From Lucinisca nassula (lineage: Eukaryota; Mollusca; Bivalvia; Lucinida; Lucinidae), in contig OY757015.1 of the NCBI GenBank assembly GCA_963580285.1, forward strand, positions 149,852,082 to 149,916,081: a stretch of 64,000 nucleotides of DNA, read 5' to 3'. Below are positions 43,188 through 53,836 of the stretch, piece after piece. The notes below the pieces were generated by a model. The model did no database searches. It had not been told where the DNA came from and saw only the letters and a program-made list of their open reading frames with translations. Each line of letters opens with the position of its first letter. The stretch's first letter is position 1. A program made the translations under genes and the position numbers.

Positions 43188-44429
43188 AATTGGGTACTGA
43201 AGTCATTGCAGGCAAAGTGGTGCGAGTTGGGCCGTCCAAACTAATAAACCCTATTGGTTTCATTCGACGGCAGGAGTTGAGAAGTTATTTCATCTCAATG
43301 TCGAGTAAAAGTACCGTCCCACAACATTGGAAGTAACGTCTCCAAAATGACCTCTATAGTGTTGACTGGGACGTTAAACCTCAATTCAAACAAAACCAAA
43401 TGGATTGCGTTAGAATCTTGCAATATGGATAGCGTCAGTAAAAAATATAGGCAGAGCAATATTTGTCGTTTTTTTTTTTTTTTTTTTTTGTTGTTGTTGT
43501 CTTTTCGAGGGGACTCTCCTTGCAGAGTAATCCCCCGTTTTCTACTTAGGCCTTTGATGACAAGATAGTGGGTTGTTTGTCATACTAATTTTTTACCAAT
43601 CAATTGGAAACTTTGCTATAATCATGGTCTGTTTATGTGATCGTGATTTTGGCTGGATCGCCAATTTAATTTATTTCACTTTTTTTTTTTTTCGTTTTTG
43701 GATCCATTTTTGGTTTAAATACTATTAAAGTACAGTAGCGTTTACACCATTCTTTACTCCTAGTTAACAAGGAGTCGACTATGAAAAGGCTATGACTAGA
43801 CATCAAAGTTAACTACAGGTAAATCAGAAGTTAACTATACTCAATTGTTTTAATAAATTAACACTTTGTTATACTCAATTGTTTTAATAAATTAACACAT
43901 TGTCTGATTGTAGATGACGCCTAGTTAACAAGGGAGTCAAGACTGGTGTGAACGGTACTTTATTTTATAGCCGGTACCAAATGGTTAGAGCCATAGCTTG
44001 AGATATGAAATTCCATACATAGCAATAGAAGTGGCCCAGTATGTTTTTGTTTTCTGTTGGAGCAAAGATGCTTCTCCTTTTTATCCCTTTTGTGCAGCCC
44101 ATACAATTTTATACTGATCATTTTGAGTTGTTGATCATGGTCTGTAGATTAGGCAGGGGGCTTTTGCATTCTCAACAATCTAATTTTGTCACTTCTTTTG
44201 ACGTTTGAACTCAGCTACTTTTGTTCTAGTACCCTGAATATAGTCAATAAATGTACAATGCCTGGAATGAACAAATTCAAGCTCCTTTGTTTATATCAGT
44301 ATCAAACCATATGCTACCATACATAAATAAAAGCTTTTTTCAGTCTTTACAGAAAATGAAAAATTTCTCCAGTGACTAAACGTATATATGATTTTGATTT
44401 GCTTTATCCGTATTGATTCTGCTTTCCAG

Positions 44430-44593
44430 CTTGTGGTAAAGGCACCTATCGTCGCCAAGATGACCCAGAATGTGTTAGATGTCCAAAATATTCTATCACC
44501 GATGGTGTAGCTAAGACTGATATTGCTGATTGCACGTGTTTACCAGGTTTCCATGGGAATGTTACAAATGGAGATGATTGCATAAGACTTTAA
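44430..44593 (+). CDS. terminal exon: ephrin-receptor-like Cys-rich domain and stop of the multi-EGF gene
   Basis: Acceptor TGCTTTCCAG, phase 1. The reading is (x)CGKGTYRRQDDPECVRC..., then PKYSITDGVAKTDIADCTC, LPGFHGNVTNGDDCIRL and TAA at 44591-44593. The GTY...C..CP...C.C..GF layout matches GCC2/GCC3-type repeats of SCUBE/SVEP1-like proteins. No transmembrane segment follows, so the product should be secreted or held in the matrix. The gene as seen thus has at least seven EGF repeats and two such domains. An exact family name is not supportable. Confidence 0.75.
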
Positions 44594-44769
44594 GTAAATT
44601 TCTAAAGCGCCTATATGCAAATTGTGAAGAGTAATGTTCGAAAATTGTTCATATTCACGCTTCGGAACAGAAATCAGCCAAGTATTGAATCTATTAGATG
44701 AAGAAAAAGATAAAATGGTATTTCGAGAGTGAACTTCACCCTGCTTTACAGTAATATTCCTCCTCTCCA

Positions 44770-44955
44770 CAAAAACGAAAACACGCCTATACTAATACAT
44801 CGTAAAATTTCCCTCCGAAACTTTGAACATTTTCAGATGAAAATTGTGATATTTTTCTTACTTCTGATCAAAATATAGATTAGAACCCCAGTTTAACTGT
44901 ATAGAATAGGGGTTCAAGGGGATCATTATTATTTAGACGTTTTTTCGTGATGTGG
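44770..44955. mobile_element. foldback MITE lacking its central palindrome (copy 3)
   Basis: Outer parts AAAACACGCCTATACTAATA and TAGACGTTTTTTCGTGATG match the family, but the TACTCGTTAG core is deleted. It lies in the 3' flank of the EGF gene. Confidence 0.5.
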
Positions 44956-45234
44956 CATACACGGCATATTTATTTTCTCCCACTGATTCGGTGCGCAAGA
45001 TGGACAGACATTGACACTGTAAGTGCAAAAGCAGGATCTAAAAGAAATTAAACGGGATAACATGTATGTTGTTGGGTATTGTATGTATTATTTATGCTTA
45101 TTGCCTCATATGTCAAATAAGTTTGATCTGAGGGTAATAAACGTTTCTGTCTGTCTGACAACATCCTGCAATAGCTGACTTGAGGCTTTTTAATATCTTA
45201 TTTATTATGATTTTTATTTAAAAAAAAACGGCCC

Positions 45235-45570
45235 CGCCCACCGGCCCCCAAAATAAATGGGCTGCATAATGCTTCCGCGCAGAGTTTAATCTGACCGCAC
45301 ACGAGTGCTGGTAATCCGCTAAGAGTATCTAATAAAAATCAAAACTAAGTTCCTTTAAGAGCAATGAAAACATTCATAAGAAAGAAGATGGCAAAGCGGT
45401 GCGTGTCGAACCGCCCATGTTTATAAACCCTATTGGTTTCATTGGGCCACAGGGCTTGAGATGTCATTTCATCTCAGTGTCGGGTAAAAGTCCCACAAAA
45501 TTGGAAGCAACGTCTGAAAATGACCTATACAGTGTTGACGGGGACGTTAAACCACAAATCAAACAATTCA
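45235..45570 (+). mobile_element. SINE-A copy
   Basis: CCGGCCCCCAAAATAAATGG to TGTTGACGGGGACGTTAAACC, with about 65 bp of unrelated sequence in the middle (45335-45400). Confidence 0.65.
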
Positions 45571-46574
45571 TTTTAAAATCAAGGCATGTTGTGTGTAATT
45601 ATTAGATTCACCTCAATGCGATGCTTCATTGCCTCCATTTTGATTTTCTATTGAGTACACATTATATACTTTCCAGGTAGTTTTTAAAGTTTTATTGTAC
45701 TTACAAACTACAATATTGAATATCACTCATAGTGATGAAGTGAAACAAGTCTCGAAATCTCAATGAATCGCTAGCTAGCAGGACAGCCAGCAAACATGCC
45801 GGGCCAACATCGAGCCGCCATCAATGCAAGGTAGCAACTTCATATCGATGGAGCTCGACTTTTGTCCGAGGTTTGGGCTTGCTTGGAGGCATGTCATGTT
45901 TAATTAACGAGAAAATACTTTTGAATATATTGTCTCTCGTTGATATATTGAAACAACGCTGTGTGCCTGCTGGGGTACTTGCAACATTAACAAAAATAGC
46001 GCAACGCATTTTTTATGGTCTCTCGAAGAGAAAATATTACAAGAAATTGTCATCAGTGTTTTTCATAGTCCGTAGCGCCAGTATCGTGACTCTTAAGATT
46101 GATAAGCTATCCCATGCGTCCCACTGACCAAGTTCTTACTGATCATTGCCTTCACCTCTATTTTGGAGGGCTACCTCAGATACCAAAATCCGTCTTGTTC
46201 CAAATAATGCAAGAATCAAAGGTATATGCGTTAGCGTTGTCTATAACAAACTTATTTCAGTCAGTAATTTACCTGTGACCCATTTTCCGAACTATTTCAT
46301 ACTGTTTACAATAATTTTATAAAGAATGATCTGGAATACTAAGAATTGTTTTTACTTCACAACATAATATATCCTGCCAGAAATTTCTGTGTTTCACTAT
46401 TTCAGCGTTAAGAGTGAATGGAAGATTAAACCATTTTCTGTGAATCTTTTTTAGAGAAAGTTTTTCTTATGAAATTAGTCAACATACATTTTTTTCTGAA
46501 TTCTGTGTTTGAAAGAAAGTTTAATATTCAATTTTTGACTTTATGGGCTATACACTATGGAATCAGATCAGTAA

Positions 46575-46965
46575 TTTTTACTGACCGTTCCAAGTCGGTG
46601 CTTTTGTTGTGGTTCCTTCATGTTTTGTGTTGGTAGTTCTGATTCTTTCCCTAATCATATATGTTGTTACATAGACGATTGAGCCCTTTTTGGTTGTTCG
46701 TTTTAGCTACGTTTGTCCTTCCAGTTTAATATCTGTCATGTTGGTGATTCTGATTCTTTTCCCCCATTATGTATATTGCTCCTTTTTAGTTAGGTTTGGA
46801 TATTCTGAGTCACTACCTGTTTGGGAAAGAGATGCTGACTCGGTATACTTGTTGTGCGTTTTGTTTACTGTCGTCACTCCAGCTTCCGATTTCTTTCCCT
46901 AGTGATATTGTTGGAAGAATTTGGGATCTTATTGTATTAGTTCCTGATCGTTTCTCTTTTTAATT
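46575..46965 (+). mobile_element. old, diverged Naiad-like 3' end
   Basis: ACTGACCGTTCCAAGTCGGT at the start and TATTGTATTAGTTCCTGATC near the end resemble the Naiad 3' UTR. The middle has repeated TTCTGATTCTTTCCC blocks not found in the other copies. A solitary type A terminus is at 46140-46165. Confidence 0.4.
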
Positions 46966-47521
46966 TTCATTTATGAACATTAGGAATAAATTTAGGGTCA
47001 AAGTTTATTTTGTGTTTTATTTATCTCTACTGTAAAATCAGAAAGATTAACTTACATTTCCTTAAATATTTTAAAGCTTTTCATCGTTTTTTAATGAATA
47101 TTTCGTTTCTGCTTTGTTTGGCTCTAATGCACTTTTAGTCGATATATATATATCCGCTTTGTGTAGCTTAATATTTTGCCATTGATGTTGTCGTTGTTGT
47201 GTTGTTATTGTATTGTTTTTGTTTTTGTTGCTTTTTATGTCGTGTTCGTTCTTTGGGTTCGTTCTCTGTTCAGTGTTAACGCCTATTGGATGGAAGTTAC
47301 TGACTTCTTTAATGTTGTTATGTTAAAGAATTCATCAAATTCCTGTTCCTTTCGGTTCCATTTCCTGAGTAGTTGGTGTTGACCCATTCTGTCTTGAATC
47401 AAACTTTATGCTTTATAAATTGAAAGAGCTTGTTTTCATTTTTTTTAATTTCATTAAACCTAATGGGACTAAGTTTAAATGCTGTGTGGCGTTCATGCTA
47501 AAGCGTTTTTCAATATAATAC

Positions 47522-47940
47522 CAAAATAGAAGTGAAGGCAGTGATCAGGAATAATCGATACAGTTAACCCACAGCTCCCATCAGAGACACCAAAGGGAAA
47601 GAAACACAAACATGAAACAACAGACCCTAATAGAAACATCACTAGCGGAAAGCCAAAAGCACAGTCACTTTCCCACAAAATGGCGATTGGCTATCCAAAA
47701 CAAAAAAATATAAGCAATACAAACACTCGAAGACAAACCATAACAAAAATAACCTGTGACAGAAGAACCGCATTGGAACGGTCAGTGAAACGAATTGGGA
47801 GCTGTGGGTTAATTGTATCGATTCCTGACCATTGCCTCCACTTCTACTTTCATTGGAGGGGCTTAAATTGATTTTACGTGGCCACAATCCTCGCCCTTAC
47901 TTCCGTCGCGATTTATACAAATAATTTGTTCAGTCCGCAG
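47522..47940 (-). mobile_element. Naiad 3'-UTR (type A) carrying a 52-bp inverted terminus insertion
   Basis: The outer copy runs AAAATAGAAGTGAAGGC to TTGTTCAGTCCGCA. At 47797-47848 it is broken by a plus-strand piece GGGAGCTGTGGGTTAATTG...CACTTCTACTT, which is just the last 52 bp of a type A element. Confidence 0.75.
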
Positions 47941-48883
47941 TTCAAGCCTTTATTTTCCATTATTGTGTTCTTCCATAATAATGATATTTACTTTTGAAAT
48001 ATTGTAATGAAGCCATTTAGATACAGTATAAATCCGATACGCATATTTAGATGTTAAAAGGTATTGATTGGTCATGAATAAGTCATAGAACTTTAAATTG
48101 TTGGAAAATGCAATTAGCCGCAATCTGAAAAACTGAAGAATAATTGAATTATGATTGAATAAATTCCGATACTAATGTCAAGTGATAATGATGTTTTATT
48201 CGTGTCAAGTGGAAACATGCTTTCGGACATGTGCGCCAAGCGATGACCCAAATAAGACTGCGCATTTTCGCTGTCTGGTCATAGTTTTCACTGGGTGCTA
48301 AATGCACAGTCTGTACCACATTGCTTCGTAATATGTCCGATAAGGTGATTACGCAAGCTGATCTGTGTCTTCGCTCAGTTGAGATTTTCAAAGACACTAT
48401 TTGCTTAACACAACTCACTTAATGACAGTGGCATTGTCACAAACACGCATTATGATATATGAAAATTCACTGACGATATTCTTCGAAATACGTTTTCAGT
48501 TAGTTCGTTGTAACCAAGGATAAGCTTTTTGATAGCTCTTGGAAGTCTCTCCAGTCAATTCGAGAAAAATGTTGCTTTATTGTTGATCACAGTGTACATT
48601 TTTTCGGAACTATAAAGTTATGAGGCAAAGAATTAGATATATAACCATGTGGCGTCACAGCAATTTTCTTTTGTGGAGATTGATCATGATATTTTTTCTA
48701 CGGACAATATGTCCTTTAGGGCGGCTGTCAGTTTCTTGTGAAAGAATATGCAATGTACTGGTTAACTGCCTATGCAAAAGTCTGCCCAGAAAAAAATGTG
48801 TTTTAGTAAACTGACAAGCTCAATATGACCTAAACAGTATTGAGTAAACCGTTAAATTTCAAACAAACAAAACTGCTTACATT

Positions 48884-49163
48884 ACGAAAACACACCTATA
48901 CAAATACATTGTAAACTTTAGCGCAGAAAAATCGACAATTTTCTGATAAAAAGGGTGATATTTTTTCTTATTTCTGCTCAAAATATAGGTTGCGGGTACT
49001 CGGTTCTAATGTGGGTACTCGTTAGCATCGAGTACCCGCAATCTATATTTTAGAATAGAAATAAGGCAAATAAGGTTTGTCCCTGTAAAACCTAGTTTTA
49101 TTGTATAAAAGTGGGGTGCAAAGGGGTTAAATTTATATAGGCGTATTCTCGTGATGAATGGGC
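48884..49163. mobile_element. foldback MITE, TACTCGTTAG palindrome family (copy 4)
   Basis: ATTACGAAAACACACCTATA at the left and TATAGGCGTATTCTCGTGAT at the right are inverted. The core GTTGCGGGTACTCGG is mirrored by CGAGTACCCGCAATC. Confidence 0.65.
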
Positions 49164-49387
49164 GAACGAAAAGGTTCCTTCGAGATATGCACTTGTGCGC
49201 ATGAAAACGTTATGTGACAATTCTTATTTGGTACAAAACCAAGACTCAGATCAGCCTGTTCATATAGATCAGCCTGTGTATATATTCAGGCTGAAATGAG
49301 TCTTTGCTGGCGCACAAGTCCGAAAACTAACTTAACTTGGAGCGACTAAAATACATGTTTATTGTTTCCTTAATACATACACAATAA

Positions 49388-49518
49388 TACTTCGGTTCCG
49401 GGCGTCTCCAAACTTACGGACGAGTCTTTGAACCGAGGCCCGTCTCCATATGACCTTAGTTGTTGGTGGGACGTACTCTAATAAACACTCACACACACAC
49501 ACACACACACACACAAAA
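49388..49518 (+). mobile_element. SINE-C fragment with (AC)n tail
   Basis: TTCCGGGCGTCTCCAAAC, ACGAGTCTTTGAACCGAGG, TGGTGGGACGTAC, then (AC)n. It lies 230 bp upstream of the channel's first exon. Confidence 0.5.
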
Positions 49519-49752
49519 TAAATTATCTTCAAGAAAAGTGATTTTGTGATGTTTTAAATTTATACTCCAAAGAGGTTTAGGCTGCTCATCTGTTCATATT
49601 GTGTCAACAATCACTAATATGCATACCAAACGTAAAATTTGCTTTATACATTCTAAAATAGGCTTAACAATGTTTATGTTCTATTAATGTGATAGTTTGG
49701 ACAGGAAAATATATGTACATATATATGCCGCTCAAAGTCACTGAGAGACAAA

Positions 49753-50190
49753 ATGAACAGAATTACTATAAACGTTGGCGGAATTAAGTTTGAAACCGAT
49801 TTATCAACGCTCCGAAAATTTCCGGGCAGCAGATTATCCAAATTAAGCAACCAGGAAAATGCGGATTTATTTTTTGACCGAAATCCTTACATCTTCAGTT
49901 TTATATTGGACAGTTATCGCTATGGCTCAATACATGTTCCTCACGATATATGCAGCACTTATCTGCAAGAAGAAATAGAATTTTGGGAGTTGCCACTAGA
50001 TGCGGTACAGCCATGTTGTCTGAAAGCTTTATATGGACAAGATGAAAGCGTTCAGGTCATCGAGTCTTTGTATGAAATTTTTGAACACCTCAAGCTTCGG
50101 GATGGTGCATTTACGGAGGTTCAACGTCGTTCAAAAATGACAAAAATTTGGAAACTTGTCGATGACGCAAAGTCTTCAAGGCCAGCATTA
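49753..50190 (+). CDS. Kv channel exon 1: T1 tetramerisation (BTB) domain
   Basis: ATG in context ACAAAATGA; 146 codons to a GTAAGT donor, phase 0. The T1 domain spans about residues 3-95: INVGGIKFETDLSTL, FFDRNPYIFSFILDSYRYG, LQEEIEFWEL. His61-x5-Cys67-x20-Cys88-Cys89 is the intersubunit zinc site of non-Shaker (Shab/Shaw/Shal) T1 domains, absent from Shaker. T1 sets which subunits co-assemble on the cytoplasmic side. The reading continues 42 nt past the donor to a stop, so retention would give a T1-only protein. Exon 2 continues in frame. Confidence 0.9.
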
Positions 50191-50478
50191 GTAAGTAGCA
50201 ATAACAAACTTTCTTTTACAGCTTTACAGTAGCAGCTTGCTTTTTAACAATACACTGACACTACACCAGACCATTTAAAACAACTCATTTTAGATTGTCA
50301 ACCTAGCAAGGGTCAATTTCCCTTAAAGCCTTTTTCTTCGTAACCAATAGGATAGCTGTCGTTGATCTCTCATTTATTCAATAGCTGTGGTCATTTCATA
50401 ATTCTGACAGCCATGCCAGTTATCGAAGTACTTTAAACAAATATTCTTTTCAGAAGCTACTGACCAAACCATTTCACA

Positions 50479-50860
50479 GCAAGAACTTTCGATTGGTAAG
50501 TGACAGGGCTTTCATATTTCATATGTGCATTCCTTGTCACAAGACTTTTCCAGTGTTCCCTTTAGTTTTGACCTTTTGACCTTGACATTTGACCTACTTT
50601 TTAAAAACTTAACATCGGCCATAACTTTCGATTAGTAAGTAACAGGGCTTTCATATTTCACATGTGCATACCTTGTCACAATACCTTTCTTGGTACCAGA
50701 ATGTTTGACCTTGTGACCTTGACCTTGACGTTTGGCCTATTTTTTAAGACTTTAACATTGGCTATAATTTTCGGTTGTCAAGTGACAGGGCTTTCATATT
50801 TCACGTGCACATTACTTGTCACAAGACCTTTCCAGTTGACCTTGTGATCTTGTTCATTAT
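50479..50860 (+). repeat. intronic tandem repeat, ~150-bp units, 3 copies
   Basis: Each unit has AACTTTCGATTRGTAAGT, GACAGGGCTTTCATATTTCA, CTTGTCACAAGACYTTTCC and GACCTTGACCTTGAC. It lies in the 2.1-kb Kv intron. Further in the intron, 51490-51655 holds a small inverted element (ATGCTGGGCGAAGCATTGCAT). Confidence 0.6.
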
Positions 50861-51763
50861 TGTCACGTGTCATAAGAAAAGCTTCGTAACCGTCGTCTCA
50901 GTTTTCAGGAAACTTCATAGAAAACACTCAGTGAAAATCCACTATTAAGTCCAGCTAAATTTAGACTAATTCTAACTTAAAAATATATTTAAAATGTTTC
51001 AACTTAATTTTTTGTTTATTCTCAAATAAGTGTCATCTAGTAATAGACCACATTTGGACCCACGCTTGAACAGTCCAAATTGTGGTCTGATATAAGACTT
51101 TTACTTTCCTCGGTTACTCCTCTTTAATGTCTTGAAATCTTTTGGATCCCTGCAAACTTCTTGTTTCTTTTTGATGCCTTTTGTCAGTTTTTCTGCGCAG
51201 GTTTGCGAAATTTGAAAGGTTAAATTCTAATTCCTAAAAACATTGCATAGGCTTTCTTTATCATATTACGTCGCGTCTGAGAGTGTTATACCGCCGTGTA
51301 ATAAACTCGATAATCCACAAGAGGATTAGATATGCAATGCAAATAAGATACACCCCATAACGTTACACGCTCAGTGTCCTTAATGACGTCGCGTGTACGT
51401 ACTGGTGGTGGTTGTTAAAAATAGTGAATGAAATGTGTTTTAAATGTCATATAATGAAAGGATCTTGCATTCGTGTATATGTGTTATTAAAATTATTAAA
51501 CTCGTTTAGGTAAAGGGATAAAATGCTGGGCGAACCCTTGCATTTTATTCCGTTTCCTTAACTAATTTATTCAACTCGTTGAGAAAAGGGGATTACATGC
51601 TGGGCGAAGCATTGCATTCCATTCCTTTTTTATCAATGCGTTTAATAAATTCAGTAATACATGAACACTCGTGTAACATCCTCTATTAAAAATCTTTGAT
51701 TGGACATAATATAAAATTAAAGATGGTAAGGATGTTTCACAATCACAGAACACAGGCAGTCCA

Positions 51764-52006
51764 TCACGAAAACACGCCTTTATAATTTTTACCCTCTTGA
51801 ACCCCACTTTTTATAGAAAAACTTGGGTTTACAGGGATAAACCTTATTTTCATTATTTCTGCTCTAACATATAGATTGTGAGCACTCGTTAGAACCGATG
51901 AGGCGGTTCTAAAGAGTATCCACAATCTATATTTTGAACAGAAATACAAAAAATATCACAATTTGTTCACCTTAAAATGTTCGTTGTTTTTTTTTCAGCG
52001 GTGTTT
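51764..52006. mobile_element. foldback MITE, TACTCGTTAG palindrome family (copy 5), in the Kv intron
   Basis: ATCACGAAAACACGCCTTTA at the left; the hairpin arms are ATAGATTGTGAGCACTCG and TCCACAATCTATATTTTG. Confidence 0.6.
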
Positions 52007-52032
52007 TTATGTATCAACAACTTGAGTCAAGT

Positions 52033-52160
52033 CAAACGGAGACGGATACCCTAGTAAAAAGGCTCGTGAGCCCGAAAGTCTTGAGAAGCCCGGAACCGAA
52101 CCCACGACCCAGGGTTCAAAGGAGAGTAGCTTGGCTGAACCACTTCAACATGGAGGATTC
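52033..52160 (-). mobile_element. SINE-C copy in the Kv intron
   Basis: AAACGGAGACGGATACC, AAGCCCGGAACCGAACCC, then CCAGGGTTCAAAGG and GGCTGAACCACTTCAACATG, which is the reverse of a tRNA-like head. Confidence 0.5.
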
Positions 52161-52322
52161 TAGAATTTAGTCCTTTGAGGGTCCGCACTGTTTGTATGTA
52201 AAATATGTTTAAAAAGTTAAAATGTCGCAGCAGACGAAAAAAGAGACACCATTTACAGGTTAAGAGGTGCAGTTTTTCTTGTCCTCATAAAGGTTAACGA
52301 TTTCACTCTTCTCTCTTTCCAG

Positions 52323-53192
52323 ATATACGCAATCCTCGTATTCTGCTGTACGATAGGCACTCTTTTGATGACAGCCTTTAGAAGTGTCAACATGTTTGAA
52401 GGACAAAAGCTGTCTGAAGATTCTGTCAAAGCCGTTGCAGTAAAGCTTGGCATGGACAGCACTAATCCAAAGCTGGTGAATATAACAACACGACCGTCAC
52501 AGGGAGCTTTGCTAGCTGATATGATCTTCGGTATATTTTTGTGTGTGGATACGCTATTACGGCTAATCTTTTCACCTAACAAGCGCCAATATCTCAAATG
52601 CATTATAAATCTGGCTGACATAGTACACCTGTTTGGATTTGTTCTGCTATCGTCCCTGTTCGCGAGTGGAATTATGAAGATAGAAGGCGGGACTCACGCT
52701 TTATGGCTATGGGTGATTTTAAAGGCAATGGACTGCTTTAAAGTAATGCGCCTTTTCCGATTATGTTTGAACCTCACAGCAGTGAAGTTAATGCAGACAT
52801 CTTTACAGTCCAGCTCTCATGAACTTAGTTTTTTGTTTTTGTGTGTCCTGACTTTTACAACTCTTCTCGGTCCATTGGTTGTACTGGCCGAGTTCAACGC
52901 TGATGGAAATATAAACGACTTGTTTACCTCAATCTGGTGGGCATTGGTTACCATGACAACAGTCGGCTACGGCGACCATTATCCTGTGAGTGCTGGTGGC
53001 CGTGTGGTCGGGGCCGTATGTGCCGTCCTAGGGGTAGTCTTGCTAGCGATGCCCATTGGTATTTTGGCGTCGTCTTTCAATGACAAGAACTCACACTACA
53101 ACCTGGTTAACAAACATAGTGAGAGACAGAGAAACAGAAAGAAACCAAGTGGGGCGGTAACGTTCTCTTCTTTACAGAAAGATAAGGCTTAA
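52323..53192 (+). CDS. Kv channel exon 2: S1-S6 and C-terminus
   Basis: Acceptor CTCTTTCCAG, in frame with exon 1; residues 147-435. S1 is IYAILVFCCTIGTLL; S2 ADMIFGIFLCVDTLLRLIFS (210-230); S3 CIINLADIVHLFGFVLLSS (240-257). The S4 region reads KAMDCFKVMRLFRLCLN: relative to Kv channels, charges are K280, D283, K286, R289, R292, so the second position is acidic and the last lost. The pore helix and filter are WWALVTMTTVGYGD (359-364). S6 has AMPIGILASSF, without the PxP bend of classical Kv channels. Stop TAA at 53190 lies in the TTAA edge of a MITE. It should form a potassium-selective tetramer; gating is probably atypical. Confidence 0.9.
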   Translation: MYAILVFCCTIGTLLMTAFRSVNMFEGQKLSEDSVKAVAVKLGMDSTNPKLVNITTRPSQGALLADMIFGIFLCVDTLLRLIFSPNKRQYLKCIINLADIVHLFGFVLLSSLFASGIMKIEGGTHALWLWVILKAMDCFKVMRLFRLCLNLTAVKLMQTSLQSSSHELSFLFLCVLTFTTLLGPLVVLAEFNADGNINDLFTSIWWALVTMTTVGYGDHYPVSAGGRVVGAVCAVLGVVLLAMPIGILASSFNDKNSHYNLVNKHSERQRNRKKPSGAVTFSSLQKDKA

Positions 53193-53385
53193 GGGGAATG
53201 GGAACACCTGGCAGATTGTTCTGCCATTTTTCAAAGGAAGACAACTTTCTGCACTTTCTGTTCGCTTTTCTAGAAACCCTGTCCAACTGAAAAAGGGGTC
53301 TACTCTTAAAGGAAAGAATTTGCTCCTTAGGAGCAAATTCTTTCCTTTAAGAGTTGACCCCTATTGGCATGCGGAGTCAAAAATA
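53189..53385 (+). mobile_element. TTAA-type MITE overlapping the Kv stop codon, truncated, with snapback
   Basis: TTAAGGGGAATGGGAACACC at 53189 matches the left TIR of the complete copy at 53837. A 53-nt near-perfect palindrome (53302-53354) is specific to this copy. The right end is cut off by the duplication junction. Confidence 0.75.
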
Positions 53386-53826
53386 CTTTTCTGATTATGT
53401 TTGAACCTCACAGCAGTGAAGTTAATGCAGACATCTTTACAGTCCAGCTCTCATGAACTTAGTTTTTTGTTTTTGTGTGTCCTGACTTTTACAACTCTTC
53501 TCGGTCCATTGGTTGTACTGGCCGAGTTCAACGCTGATGGAAATATAAACGACTTGTTTACCTCAATCTGGTGGGCATTGGTTACCATGACAACAGTCGG
53601 CTACGGCGACCATTATCCTCTGAGTGCTGGTGGCCGTGTGGTCGGGGCCGTATGTGCCGTCCTAGGGGTAGTCTTGCTAGCGATGCCCATTGGTATTTTG
53701 GCGTCGTCTTTCAATGACAAGAACTCACACTACAATCTTGTTAACAAACATAGTGAAAGACAGAGAAACAGAAAGAAACCAAATGGGACGGTAACCTTCT
53801 CTACTTTACAGAAAGATAAGACTTGA
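53386..53826 (+). pseudogene. tandem-duplicated 3' part of the Kv exon (end of S4 to C-terminus)
   Basis: Nearly identical to 52752-53189 at a constant offset of 634 bp, with a few substitutions (YPV to YPL, PSGAV to PNGTV). It starts inside S4, so S1-S4 and T1 are missing and no acceptor is evident. The coding frame stays open to TGA at 53824. The original stop context (KDKT, TGA) is kept here. A truncated pore-only product is conceivable but unsupported. Confidence 0.85.
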
Positions 53827-53836
53827 AGGATTAGAC

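Larger units (their letters stand above)
41880..43385 (+). mobile_element. SINE-A split by a nested stack (Naiad, SINE-B, SINE-A)
   Basis: The 5' part (41880-41983, CTGCATGATGCTTCCACGCA) and 3' part (43200-43385, CTATTGGTTTCATTCGACGG to GGGACGTTAAACC) belong to one SINE-A. Between them lie a minus Naiad end, a SINE-B and a second SINE-A, each with its own duplications. Confidence 0.65.

Noticed and set aside
43028..43336. Open frames with poly Thr-His or Val-Cys across 43119-43185
   Set aside because: They are translations of the (AC)n tail of SINE-B.
45873..46127. 84-codon ORF as a gene
   Set aside because: No motif, homologous neighbour or splice context; probably chance.
53401..53826. 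A second functional potassium channel
   Set aside because: T1 and S1-S4 are missing and no splice acceptor is evident at its start; it is a recent partial duplication.
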